From Leuctra nigra (lineage: Eukaryota; Arthropoda; Insecta; Plecoptera; Leuctridae), in NCBI GenBank assembly GCA_934045905.1, contig OW203767.1, positions 16,371,073 through 16,435,072 of the forward strand: a stretch of 64,000 bases of DNA, written 5' to 3'. Shown one piece after another: positions 42,101 through 47,108 of this stretch (position 1 is its first letter; every line of letters starts with the position of its first letter). The translations under genes and the position numbers were made by a program. The notes beneath the pieces were generated by a model. It saw only the letters and a list, made by a program, of their open reading frames with translations, ran no database searches and was not told where the DNA came from.

Positions 42101-45100
42101 ACATCAACAAGATTTAATTGTGTTCGCACTGGTTTATTTGATTGTGATTAAGAGTTAATCACAATCAACTTTTACAGTGTGAACAGGGTATTAGGGCTGG
42201 TCTTTCAATGCTTTGCTTACTTTAATACAGTCAATTAGGACTATATTGCCATGGCAACAACCAATGACATTCCTAGAATAACCACTAACTGTTAAGAGCT
42301 AATTGAGACTTTAGCAGAGTATTGAAAGACCGGGCCTTACTTTTTTAGCCATACCTAACAAACAATTAGGTACCTATAGCAAATATTTATATATTGATGC
42401 AAATGCGCCCTTGAAAGCCGCCATTTACCTAGTACCACAATTGCCACCAGAGTGCAGTCATGTTCCTCGTTTTCTCGAATAGTGAAGGCCAAAATCAAAT
42501 CATATGCATACTAGTAGACAAATTTATAACATGGCTACAATGTAGTAGAGACCAATTCAGAAATTATCTGGGAGCCTCTGGTTTCTAGTTAAATTCACAA
42601 GTAGTTTGGTTTTCCAGATATCTATTCGTGTTCCAGTTCCAGCGCCATCCAGATCATTTCTGGAGAATCACCACATCACTCTTATGGCACTTTATCTGTT
42701 TTTGGTTGTTTTTATGTCAGTTTGCCAGGTCAAACTGTTCATCCAGTCGATCTGAAATTTTCCACACATACCTACTAAACTCCGTTTCATGGGGTCTAGA
42801 GTCCTAGATAGCATGGGCAGGTATAGGACTACCCATGTTAAACAGGACTCTAGACTGCATGCAACCCTCTCGTTGGCTCTATGAAGCTTCGTCTTAGAAC
42901 AATTCACAGGGAGAGAAGATCAGCGAGAATCGATGTCAGCAGGGTGAAAGAAACTGACATAAGTAAGAATGTGGCAGGTGATTTGGCGGAGGGTTTTAGG
43001 AATATCCAAAGCGTGAACATCTGTAATGTTGAGGACTTGTGGATGGGAGTGAAGCAGGTGTTTGTGACAGTGGAGAGGAAGCATCTGGAATCTGTTAAGA
43101 GGCCTAAACAGCACCATTGGATGACGGAAGAAATATTGACACTTATGGATGAGAGACGAAAATGGAAGGCTTATAATCACACAAAGTACTGGGAAATTCA
43201 TAGATTGATCAGATCAAAAATATTAAGCGCCAAAGAAGAGTGGATGGCAGAAAAATGTCACGAGATAGAATTGCTGCAGCAGAAACATGACAGCTTTAAT
43301 CTGCATAAGAAGATAAAAGATGCCTTGGGAGTGTATCGGAAGAAAGGGGGTGGAGTGTTGGTAGACAACAATAACAAACTGGTTGCTAATATTGATGAGA
43401 AACTGAAACTCTGGACAGTCTACATAGAGCAGTTATTTGAGGATGATAGGCAAGAGGAGCACGATGTAATTGAAGCAGACATGGGTCCAGTTATCATGAG
43501 TGAGGAGGTGATACGTGTTATTCGGCAGGCGAAGAACGGCAAAGCTGCAGGTCCGGATGAAGTATACACTGAACTTCTCAAGTTGATAGACAATGACGGC
43601 ATGAATGTACTGGTTGATCTCTTCAATCGTGTGCATAGCACTGGATGTATTCCAGCAGACTGGCTTAAGTCAATCTTTGTTACTTTGCCCAAGAAGATCA
43701 ATGCTAAGAGATGTGAAGAGTTTCGGACTATTAGTCTTATGAGTCATGTACTTAAATTGTTTCTCAAAATAATCCATAATCGAATTCACAGAAAGTGCGA
43801 AGAGGTGATGACAGAATCTCAATTCGGATTTAGGAATGGCCTTGGTACGAGGGATGCCTTGTTCTGCATGCAAGTATTAGTGCAGCGTTGTCAAGATATG
43901 AATAAGGACGTTTATGCTTGTTTCATTGATTATGAGAAAGCGTTTGATAAGGTCAAACACGGGAAATTAATGGAGCTATTGCATAACATTGGCCTGGACA
44001 GCAGAGATATTCGCATCATAGCAAATCTGTATTGGAATCAGAAGGCAGTCGTGAAAGTTGAAGAGAGCCTTTCCGAGGAAGTCCTGATTCGGCGTGGTGT
44101 TCGGCAGGGTTGTGTTTTGTCACCGTTATTATTCAATATTTACTCGGAAGCTATACTGGCAGAAGCTTTGGATGGCGCAGTAGAAGGTATCGTCATCAAT
44201 GGGGAGCTGGTGAACAGTATAAGATACGCCGAAGACACAGTCCTGCTGGCTGACAACTTGGAAGATCTGCAGTCGCTGTTGGAGAAAGTTAATGTTGCAA
44301 GTAACCACAGCGGTCTACGTATGAACTTGAAAAAGACGAAGTTTATGGTTGTTTCAAAGCTAAGGAACATTTACGCTCAGTTAGTGTTGGATAACGTTGT
44401 TATCGAGCGCGTACATCACTACAGATATCTTGGTTGTTGCGTGAACGATCAATGGGAATATACTCAAGAGGTCAAGAATCGTATCGAACAAGCACGCTCA
44501 GCATTCACTAATATGAGGCAATTACTATGTAATCGCAATCTTAACTTAGATCTGAGAATGCGCATGGTCAGGTGCTACATATTTCCCGTATTGTTGTATG
44601 GACTTGAAGGTTGGACCTTAAGCAAGTTGCTATGCAAGAGACTGGAAGCTTTCGAGATGTGGGTTTATCGTCGCATGCTCCGAATCTCATGGGTGGATAC
44701 AGTTAGAAATGTCGAAGTGATGGAACGAATGAATAAGAACTTAGAGGTGATATTTTCCATCAAAAGACGAAAGCTCGAATACTTTGGACACATCATGAGG
44801 GGCAATAAATACAGGCTCTTGCAATTAGTCTTACAAGGGAAGATTGAGGGACAGCGTAGACCTGGCAGGAGGAGGACTTCATGGCTCAAGAATCTGAGGG
44901 ATTGGTTCGGGCAGAGCACGGGGTCCTTGTTCAGAGCTGCAGCATCCAAAGATGAAATAGAAATGATGATCGCCAACCTTCATTAGAAGAGGGCACATGA
45001 AGAAGAAGAAGACTGCATGAAACGGAGTTTAATGTAATCTAGGCGGTCTCTGGGATTGTTTTTGAACAGGATCCTGGGATTGGTTGATAAATGAAAATGG

Positions 45101-45823
45101 CCTGTGGCTCACACCGTTTGACGTATCAATTCAAACATTTTCACAGTTATTGAGGTCTTCTTATACTTTCAGGGTTATAAATTTCATCAAAATCAAAATG
45201 ATTGCTTAAAATTAAAATAACATTTTATGTAAATAAAATTTATATAAGTAAATTAAATAAATTAAATAATTTTTAAATTATGTATAAACTATAAATATAT
45301 AAATTAATTTTTAATTTTTTTAGAAAATTAAAATATAAAAGTGAAATTTAAACGAGAATGGTTTGACCGATCAACTTAAAACTTTGCATGGTCATTGTGA
45401 CCAACATTTTAGGTCATTTTGCCAATCTTTCATTATCCTCAAAAGTTACTGTCATTTTAAAGACTTTTTATTCTATAATTATGAGATATTTGAAAAATTA
45501 AATTTTGTTATGCTTTCTTGGCGCTTTAGTTCCAAGGCCTGTAGAGCAGACTTTCAAACGCATATCAAATTGTATGCAGTGAAAGCTCGCTCATCAACGC
45601 GGTACGCAGAGCGTTTTCGTATTTAATAATAATTTTTGGGTAGATACTGATATTATGCATTTTTTTATTCAGGTCTTCAACTAACAGCAAATCGCGGAGA
45701 GATGCGAAAGAACATCACCACAGCAACGATTCTTCGTCAAAATCATCAACTTCGCGATCAAAGAAGAGTCGACACAAGTCGAAGCGAAGCAGAAAATCCA
45801 GCTCATCGGAACATTCATCTTGA
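16818..45823 (+). CDS. SFSWAP: SFSWAP (suppressor-of-white-apricot splicing factor), 11 exons
   Basis: Exons 16818-17005, 23300-23475, 24818-25002, 26182-26401, 30208-30281, 31465-32119, 32907-33140, 34440-34601, 35006-35237, 41024-41113 and 45673-45823 sum to 2,367 nt, an open frame of 788 residues. Order: DRY_EERY domain (about 26-140; [34 protein letters not shown]), SURP1 (about 187-245; [18 protein letters not shown]), acidic linker ending [21 protein letters not shown]2 (about 400-455; [17 protein letters not shown]), a conserved APVCFSIKK stretch, a charged helix (EERVKDKL...[13 protein letters not shown]) and an Arg/Ser-rich tail. Established: a nuclear SR-related splicing regulator; the fly gene represses splicing of its own early introns. 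Intron 1 (6.3 kb) carries the Penelope dimer. The alternative upstream GTG/TTG codons are not starts. Confidence 0.95.
17300..17336. repeat. (CTAC)n microsatellite
   Basis: About nine CTAC units, 30 bases before the target duplication of the Penelope dimer. Confidence 0.95.
17441..17477 (-). ncRNA. Hammerhead-like terminal motif, minus copy
   Basis: Mirror of the 23071-23107 motif described for the plus copy. Confidence 0.3.
17603..20239 (-). CDS. Penelope-like reverse transcriptase with GIY-YIG nuclease, minus copy
   Basis: 878 residues from the ATG in [12 protein letters not shown]; the open frame extends 18 codons further into the spacer. Protein is the same as that of the plus-strand copy, to which the domain description applies. 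It lies antisense to SFSWAP. No frameshift or internal stop. Confidence 0.9.
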   Translation of the reverse strand: MSLQDGSENVHDIIYRLYGEDTLHRTRKFEKLRIKKEKTLCDLSFLMRCRGQEVVPNFLRLHFHTRSPNTSRILQKAGMALLRDTISRTYKRIDELTTDLYHTHLKLSSELEPPLFDRIDLLTHRSALEKSEIALQRQRKKFDALLARAPTTARPSGRTIDPDRVVVNASSHDLSDAARSVLARGLNFAVAPSRLPIERIVCGVEAAIRTLPSAEAEQLRQDTAAVLRRAKPPASNVPPAEMRAVRELRKNKAVTILPADKGNSTVVLDTTDYHAKLRALLDDPTYAIIKRDPTLALEKETRDLIRASSLDDSDKRRLMPGDNSSRVPRFYGLPKTHKPGLPLRPIVSAVRSPTQALAKHLAKRLQPDSETAPSYIKNAAHFVSLLHDLRLDPGDLLVSFDIVSLFTNIPIDEAVDIAGNKCRLPPSVLELVRHCMKSTYFMFDGQFYEQVSGAPMGSPLSPVLANLYLEDFETRAIDSAPLKPRCWYRYVDDTFVVWQHGADRIPEFLAHLNSVHPNIQFTHEMESGAQLPFLDCLVIKNQDGSLGHTVYRKPTHTNRYLNAASHHHPSQLRAVANTLATRSQRIADADHIDAEARTLRESLLDNGYPNRVFEKAWNRVPKPTKVASQEAATQEAGGEEENERPPRLAFLPYVKGTTDWIGRLLAEHDIKTVFNTDQKISELLGSAKDKIHLEQRGVYEIPCSDCSRTYIGQTKRQMSTRRKEHQRAVRKMDSTSSLAQHVEETGHSIDFEAMKPLASIEHYVVRTIREAVEIERRPGNLNKRDDSIRLPHAWKPVMSRILVPPTEPPAKPAAENISQSSLLGPCTRSRARLQPAPSISGTSLAGRPRNTERPPRAPTGALQPARLTRSRARAQLKK
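20309..22945 (+). CDS. Penelope-like reverse transcriptase with GIY-YIG nuclease, plus copy
   Basis: 878 residues, intact. Reverse transcriptase signatures: [42 protein letters not shown] (motif A), [19 protein letters not shown] (motif B), [11 protein letters not shown] (motif C), PFLDCLV and [13 protein letters not shown], all hallmarks of Penelope rather than LINE enzymes. The C-terminal GIY-YIG domain has [19 protein letters not shown], the following basic helix RRKEH, and NLNKRDD. Established: this family (relative of telomerase in RT sequence) uses GIY-YIG for target cutting. The extreme C-terminus is basic and low-complexity. The GC-rich composition contrasts with the AT-rich intron, as expected for a recent arrival. 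Confidence 0.95.
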   Translation: MSLQDGSENVHDIIYRLYGEDTLHRTRKFEKLRIKKEKTLCDLSFLMRCRGQEVVPNFLRLHFHTRSPNTSRILQKAGMALLRDTISRTYKRIDELTTDLYHTHLKLSSELEPPLFDRIDLLTHRSALEKSEIALQRQRKKFDALLARAPTTARPSGRTIDPDRVVVNASSHDLSDAARSVLARGLNFAVAPSRLPIERIVCGVEAAIRTLPSAEAEQLRQDTAAVLRRAKPPASNVPPAEMRAVRELRKNKAVTILPADKGNSTVVLDTTDYHAKLRALLDDPTYAIIKRDPTLALEKETRDLIRASSLDDSDKRRLMPGDNSSRVPRFYGLPKTHKPGLPLRPIVSAVRSPTQALAKHLAKRLQPDSETAPSYIKNAAHFVSLLHDLRLDPGDLLVSFDIVSLFTNIPIDEAVDIAGNKCRLPPSVLELVRHCMKSTYFMFDGQFYEQVSGAPMGSPLSPVLANLYLEDFETRAIDSAPLKPRCWYRYVDDTFVVWQHGADRIPEFLAHLNSVHPNIQFTHEMESGAQLPFLDCLVIKNQDGSLGHTVYRKPTHTNRYLNAASHHHPSQLRAVANTLATRSQRIADADHIDAEARTLRESLLDNGYPNRVFEKAWNRVPKPTKVASQEAATQEAGGEEENERPPRLAFLPYVKGTTDWIGRLLAEHDIKTVFNTDQKISELLGSAKDKIHLEQRGVYEIPCSDCSRTYIGQTKRQMSTRRKEHQRAVRKMDSTSSLAQHVEETGHSIDFEAMKPLASIEHYVVRTIREAVEIERRPGNLNKRDDSIRLPHAWKPVMSRILVPPTEPPAKPAAENISQSSLLGPCTRSRARLQPAPSISGTSLAGRPRNTERPPRAPTGALQPARLTRSRARAQLKK
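23071..23107 (+). ncRNA. Hammerhead-like motif in the Penelope pseudo-LTR
   Basis: CAGAAGATGAAGGA, a 6-base loop, then TCCTTCGAAACGTC. GAAGGA pairs with TCCTTC directly before GAAAC, as stem II precedes GAAA in hammerhead ribozymes, which Penelope elements are known to carry. The CUGAUGA box is not intact (AGAAGAT stands in its place), so self-cleavage is doubtful. Confidence 0.35.
23697..23795. repeat. Short inverted repeat (MITE-like)
   Basis: GAGCTGCACTAGGCTTGCAC and GTGCAAACCTAGTGCAGCC face each other across about 55 bases in SFSWAP intron 2. Confidence 0.55.
23920..24136. repeat. MITE with 34-bp perfect TIRs
   Basis: GGTACACTCGACAATTCATA at the left and its exact complement at the right, extending to AAAACGGTATTTGAA; no ORF. 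Family not recognised. Confidence 0.75.
24636..24795. repeat. MITE, TAA/TTA flanked
   Basis: GGCCCGGAATAACCAAAGTT against AACTTTGATTATACCGGCC, with TAA and TTA outside; a 3-bp target of this kind suggests PIF/Harbinger. Ends about 20 bases before SFSWAP exon 3. Confidence 0.55.
25175..25235. repeat. Small perfect-stem hairpin
   Basis: AATAATAGAATCTACGTAA pairs with TTACGTAGCTATTCTATTATT. Possibly a MITE relic. Confidence 0.5.
25240..25371 (+). pseudogene. LINE 3' end fragment
   Basis: [24 protein letters not shown] coding end, then GCGGCCCTAGTTTTGGTGGG and GGAACCAGCAGAT before a T-rich stretch; same family as 12175-12356. Confidence 0.65.
25439..25836 (+). mobile_element. 5S rRNA-derived SINE (SINE3 type)
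   Basis: The head (25439-25555) is recognisably 5S rRNA: GCCAACGGCT is altered to ACCCAACGGCTGG, then GGTTCTCGTTAGATCACCGA, GAGGTTAAGCAACATTGAGC (box A) and GGATGGGTGACCA (box C). A non-5S body follows with CCTTCGGAAGGGACGTTAAG, and the unit ends in (AAT)n. A 5S head with internal Pol III promoter joined to a body and a short-repeat tail defines SINE3. It is not a functional 5S gene: the 3' 5S helix is lost. Confidence 0.85.
25840..25975 (-). pseudogene. LINE 3' end fragment, reversed
   Basis: GGGTCAGGGGGTGGGATGAT is the complement of the CCCACCCCCTGACCC tail element of the LINE fragments at 12.3 and 47.6 kb. Confidence 0.55.
27319..29157. mobile_element. Innermost TIR element, GGGTCATTCTCCACTAAATG ends
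   Basis: AATTGGGTCATTCTCCACTA at the left is inverted at the right as TAGTGGAGAATGACCCAATT. AATT at both ends may be target or terminus. GGGGAATGA recurs inside (about 27531, 27680, 28967). No ORF found. Confidence 0.6.
27902..28800 (+). mobile_element. Helitron-like repeat, copy 2 (uninterrupted)
   Basis: TTGAGCGAGCGAAGCGAGCG, TCTCC at 27922, a T-run, then the same blocks as copy 1, ending GCGTTTTCCTAG before T. At 899 bp it is the best guide to the length of the undisturbed unit and supplies empty sites for the insertions in copies 1 and 3. Confidence 0.65.
30282..31464. other. SFSWAP intron 5, no recognised element
   Basis: Contains a locally GC-richer patch near 30755-30890 without clear splice sites plus open frame; I find no extra conserved SFSWAP segment there. 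Confidence 0.5.
32583..32615. repeat. Short imperfect TTGACACA tandem
   Basis: ATTGACACATTGACATTGAC and further units in SFSWAP intron 6. Confidence 0.7.
33213..33345. repeat. Hairpin repeat, TGGCTCTGGTTTCT family
   Basis: GTGGCTCTGGTTTCTGAAAT and CATATGCAGTGTGATTTCCA match one arm of the palindrome at 51926-52111; ATTGACGTGTGTG and CACACGTCAAT form the centre. Confidence 0.55.
33949..34087. repeat. Palindromic MITE, copy 1
   Basis: GGGTTATTCTAAATTTCCTT plus GTCGTCTCGT at the left is inverted at the right. The second copy is at 54588-54725 with the centre reversed. Confidence 0.75.
35284..35926. repeat. Composite inverted repeat, AAGGGCATGAGTCC family
   Basis: TATTCAAGTAAGGGCATGAG occurs at the left and inverted near 35475-35503 and at the right end, with two tandem forms at about 35685-35745 and another inverted form near 35835. 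Probably several MITE copies stacked; SFSWAP intron 9. Confidence 0.65.
36013..36177. repeat. Harbinger-like MITE with TTA duplication
   Basis: AGGTACGTTTCCAGC and GAGCTGTAAACATACCT ends, TTA at 36010-36012 and 36178-36180. GC-rich interior full of CGCCGAACG/AACGCCAGCGC inverted words. Confidence 0.7.
36222..39087 (-). mobile_element. 5'-truncated RTE-like LINE
   Basis: Minus-strand ORF described separately, a 3' end of poly-A then (TTA)n at 36222-36271, and a 5' limit that runs straight into an (AAT)n tract at 39088. The 5' part of the endonuclease is missing. Confidence 0.8.
36448..39075 (-). CDS. RTE-like endonuclease/reverse transcriptase, N-terminus missing
   Basis: About 875 residues from the first in-frame ATG, no internal stops. 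Starts inside the APE endonuclease ([40 protein letters not shown]), then RT with [28 protein letters not shown] and [11 protein letters not shown], then the C-terminal WFGKLKRM and KVGRPRDRW segment found again at 8.6-9.0 kb. The end is very acidic. The open frame suggests recent insertion although it is truncated. Antisense to SFSWAP. Confidence 0.85.
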   Translation of the reverse strand: MLVEILQVYAPQVGRKMAEKETFLELVEENISLESTFVMGDLNAKVGRERRGFEKVLGKNGYGSRNKEGENLLEVCARNGLVIGNSMFEKNEKNMITRYGWDGRSKSVIDYIIYSDALRKMVLDVKVVPHVAFDGDHRLLIADIRMPRKCVERRKAKRRRKLKVWRLQNDEIRKEFKMAIEENMPVGDLNLVEEEWMSFKNAILTITENICGRTKGLRRRKETPWWTNAIKCAVRKKRKAWVKKEECRTILNINKYQRMKRYVHFLVSEEKSKTMNAFVECLERDFEANKKMLYSVVKCKRQDNRTTNYMVNERGCLTNDVEEIQDMWKHYFSKLLNDDKGGTEDKEISEECDKLNCQDDMVMFGEVEVAVKGMKNGRSPGVDEISVEMIKAGGKAGLEWFYRVVASAWIQKTVPRDWRRGVIVPLFKKGDRKKCSNYRGITLMSQGAKIYERIIEKRIRSVVEEDLKDEQYGFRRNRSTIDLIFAIRTIMERNWEMGKEIWLVFLDIEKAYDHLPRDRVWESLEKREIDKKLIERVQSLYVGCESCVETVGGRTGWFSVRSGVRQGSVLSPLLFIMVLDDIIREVERNEDLDSQTGVYADDVVIWGETEELVQKKVDVWYEVIKRYGMKISSEKSEYLVLEKKKNGLVRNGLKLDGKDIKQVEDFSYLGSLVTKDGKCSKEVKRRIQKADGFYQKVRKLVWNRDLPLKFKLVLYKQYFLPILCYGAVTWNLGWKEESMVQAEEMKFVRGMANISMKEHVRSMVIRKKMGVESVGFKIGRERLRWFGKLKRMKDSRRAKSEFGKYVEGKRKVGRPRDRWIEQVKRDVEERGERWEEVERKHLWENQELWEQIVTKVEVVEEDEDEEEKDGGEEEE
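39088..39141. repeat. (AAT)n tract, tail of the next LINE
   Basis: Imperfect AAT units. On the minus strand this is the (ATT)n 3' tail of the 39.1-40.7 kb LINE. Confidence 0.9.
39142..40735 (-). mobile_element. 5'-truncated CR1/Jockey-group LINE
   Basis: Only the RT half and 3' UTR remain; the 3' end is the (ATT)n tract. Directly abuts the truncated 5' end of the RTE-like LINE in the same orientation. Confidence 0.8.
39414..40724 (-). CDS. Partial LINE reverse transcriptase
   Basis: 436 residues, open. [35 protein letters not shown] (motif A), [16 protein letters not shown] (motif B), [10 protein letters not shown] (motif C), then [11 protein letters not shown]. The endonuclease and the first RT motifs are missing, so it is a 5'-truncated copy. 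Not closely related in sequence to the 5.1-8.0 kb ORF. Confidence 0.85.
   Translation of the reverse strand: MSKILERIVVKQLTAYLEELQLLSNSQSGFRKNRGTTSILLDVTDEAIKGMEKKMVTSLILLDFTKAFDSINHELLLAKLTYLGVGEMTIKWFASYLTGRQQRVKLSANNVSMPRENRTGVPQGSSIAPLLFIVYTTDIDESVKHCKIHKFADDTQLLYTFRPQDLAAAQEKINEDLQSIAAWSESQGLSLNTSKTISMIIGNKFQRIKILNSEFKLHINGSIIPTSENARNLGLIMDSQMAYSDHIQKANSKAYGKLRTMQRFKQILTRSTKSKLVEALIISNLNYCDIVYGPCISKKDVGRIQKVQNSCARFVFNIKRRHHISPYIQKLHWLKMEARRNLHLTCATHKILRTGEPKYLNDKLRKRHDIHLRDTRSKDKLDFGTHRSTKFKNCFSYSASVAYNTTTTEEQTLSLKAFKTLVKDKLAIIQEREFVK
41284..41597. mobile_element. hAT-type MITE, copy 1
   Basis: CAGTGGTTAATTTG and CAAATTAACCACTG ends with an 8-bp duplication ATTCTAGG (41276-41283, 41598-41605), diagnostic of hAT. 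Includes a 22-C run at 41380-41401. Confidence 0.9.
41665..41921. repeat. Long foldback (about 110-bp arms)
   Basis: CAGTCGTCTGTACACC, GTGAGTTGCCTGTCGTC and CTGCCGTCCCGGGA at the left face GTATACAGACGGCTG, GACAGACAGCTCAC and TCCCGGGACGGCAG at the right. MITE-like, SFSWAP intron 10. Confidence 0.65.
42007..42190. repeat. MITE with TACCCTGTTCACACTG ends
   Basis: TACCCTGTTCACACTGTAAA and its exact complement bound 184 bp; stems extend through AGTTGATTGTGAT. Confidence 0.75.
42193..42349. repeat. MITE with GGGCTGGTCTTTCAATG ends
   Basis: AGGGCTGGTCTTTCAATGCT inverted as AGTATTGAAAGACCGGGCCT; lies two bases after the previous MITE. Confidence 0.65.
42862..45010 (+). mobile_element. 5'-truncated LINE with GAA-rich tail
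   Basis: Bounded by GACTGCATG (42853-42861 and 45011-45019), a 9-bp target duplication. Ends AGAAGAAGAA. Lacks the endonuclease. Confidence 0.85.
42881..44986 (+). CDS. Partial LINE reverse transcriptase with altered YADD
   Basis: 701 residues, open. Linker between endonuclease and RT at the N-terminus, then [31 protein letters not shown] (motif A), [18 protein letters not shown] (motif B), and [11 protein letters not shown] where YADD is expected, so the first catalytic Asp of motif C is Glu. C-terminus [12 protein letters not shown] and [16 protein letters not shown] is typical of RTE/BovB-like or related LINEs. Recent copy (no stops) but unlikely to work: no endonuclease and a changed active site. 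Confidence 0.85.
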   Translation: MKLRLRTIHRERRSARIDVSRVKETDISKNVAGDLAEGFRNIQSVNICNVEDLWMGVKQVFVTVERKHLESVKRPKQHHWMTEEILTLMDERRKWKAYNHTKYWEIHRLIRSKILSAKEEWMAEKCHEIELLQQKHDSFNLHKKIKDALGVYRKKGGGVLVDNNNKLVANIDEKLKLWTVYIEQLFEDDRQEEHDVIEADMGPVIMSEEVIRVIRQAKNGKAAGPDEVYTELLKLIDNDGMNVLVDLFNRVHSTGCIPADWLKSIFVTLPKKINAKRCEEFRTISLMSHVLKLFLKIIHNRIHRKCEEVMTESQFGFRNGLGTRDALFCMQVLVQRCQDMNKDVYACFIDYEKAFDKVKHGKLMELLHNIGLDSRDIRIIANLYWNQKAVVKVEESLSEEVLIRRGVRQGCVLSPLLFNIYSEAILAEALDGAVEGIVINGELVNSIRYAEDTVLLADNLEDLQSLLEKVNVASNHSGLRMNLKKTKFMVVSKLRNIYAQLVLDNVVIERVHHYRYLGCCVNDQWEYTQEVKNRIEQARSAFTNMRQLLCNRNLNLDLRMRMVRCYIFPVLLYGLEGWTLSKLLCKRLEAFEMWVYRRMLRISWVDTVRNVEVMERMNKNLEVIFSIKRRKLEYFGHIMRGNKYRLLQLVLQGKIEGQRRPGRRRTSWLKNLRDWFGQSTGSLFRAAASKDEIEMMIANLH

Positions 45824-46061
45824 CCGGTCAGGCTTGGGATTAGGATTGTGAACTAATTTCCATCAATGCATGTGCAGTTACAGTCGAGACTTAGTATTCC
45901 GGTAATCACAACTGTTTTACAGGAAACGAGGATCATCAGCGCGACTGTGTAACTTGCATTTTGAGGTGCCCGAGAGAGCGGATGTCTGTCTTTTGCCTTG
46001 CTCTGTCATTGGCTAGAAGTGAAGGATCAAAATTGACAATTACACAATCACACTGGAGGAG

Positions 46062-46067
46062 AATAAA
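46062..46067 (+). terminator. Likely SFSWAP poly(A) signal
   Basis: AATAAA 239 bases past the stop; further hexamers follow (about 46080, 46396). Confidence 0.5.
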
Positions 46068-46602
46068 ATTCTGAACGAAAATAAAATATTATAATGGTAT
46101 ATTATAGTATGTGATAGTTTCAACTAATAAAGTAGTGAATATTTTGATTAGTAGGACTTACATACAAATGCATATTTTTTCAGTGGCCATTTGAAAATCT
46201 AATATCTATTAGACTATTACTACTTACTAGTATAATATATTCTTATTATGTAGGTACATGCTGTTGATAATGTAATTAATTGGCTAGTACCATATATAAT
46301 TAATGCAAAGGCAGAATATATTCATTAAATACATTGTGACATTTGTCATCGTCATCATTTTATATTTAATGTATCCAATTTAAATCATATTAGAAAATAA
46401 AGAAACACGCATTGTAAATTAATTAAAAAATGTACGTCTAACTACTCTTTCATTTACTATACTTTCCAATCATTAGCCAAAAATTCCAAATGTTGTGTAC
46501 AAATTTTTCCTGAGAATAACCAGTTGCATTTTTTAATTATTTAAATACCAATTTGTATTCAAAGTTCAAACATACCTACTGATCAAGCTAGGAATCAGGG
46601 TA

Positions 46603-46654
46603 GGTACGTACGTACGTACATACATGCATACATACATATTACATACATACATAC
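46603..46654. repeat. (GTAC)n/(CATA)n microsatellite
   Basis: TACGTACGTACGTAC followed by CATACATACATA units between SFSWAP and VPS37. Confidence 0.9.
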
Positions 46655-47108
46655 TAATTTCTGTTCATTTTTACAGTCCCTTAATTTAGCAATCGTAGCT
46701 TAAAAATTGTTTACTCGATCTCTTCAAATTTACAATATAGAGGAAAAATAGGTACAGGAATCACCCCCCAGAATGTAGGTAATTCAAGTTTAGACTTCTA
46801 AATAAGGTCAAGCTCTCTAAGATAAGACTGCCATACTAGTGATTTGTGGATATTAAATAAGGGTCCAAACTCCAAATGTTTCTATTCCCGCAAATAAGCG
46901 GTACATGATGGAGCCACTCTGGTGAGTTGCATATTGTGTTCGGCATAATTTCCAACAAATCCAAAACAGTTTCTTTCTATCCAACATACTCAGATACTGA
47001 CATATCTTTGGACCTTTCTTTAACCTTCATATTCAAGACTTTCCTAGAAGACCGTAGGTAGATATAGTGCTGTGTTAATGTGTCCTGAAGTAATTATTAA
47101 AGCTGCAT

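Larger units (their letters stand above)
42778..45029. mobile_element. Palindromic MITE split by a LINE
   Basis: AACTCCGTTTCATG at 42778 and CATGAAACGGAGTT at 45029 are TIRs with TA outside (42776-42777, 45030-45031). Joining 42778-42861 to 45020-45029 gives a near-perfect palindrome of about 94 bp (GTCTAGAGTCCT against AGGACTCTAGAC; CATGGG against CCCATG). Copy 1 of the host repeat has an empty TA site. Confidence 0.8.
42668..45621 (+). mobile_element. Helitron-like repeat, copy 3 (holds a MITE and a LINE)
   Basis: Starts A^TCACCAC without the GAGCGAGCG block of copies 1 and 2, shares CTCTTATGGCACTTT and CGATCTGAAATTTT, and ends AACGCGGTACGCAGAGCGTT then TTCGTA, where CTAG has decayed. Confidence 0.6.

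Noticed and set aside
42778..45029. DNA transposon that encodes a reverse transcriptase between TIRs
   Set aside because: The GACTGCATG duplication shows the RT came in later as a separate LINE insertion.
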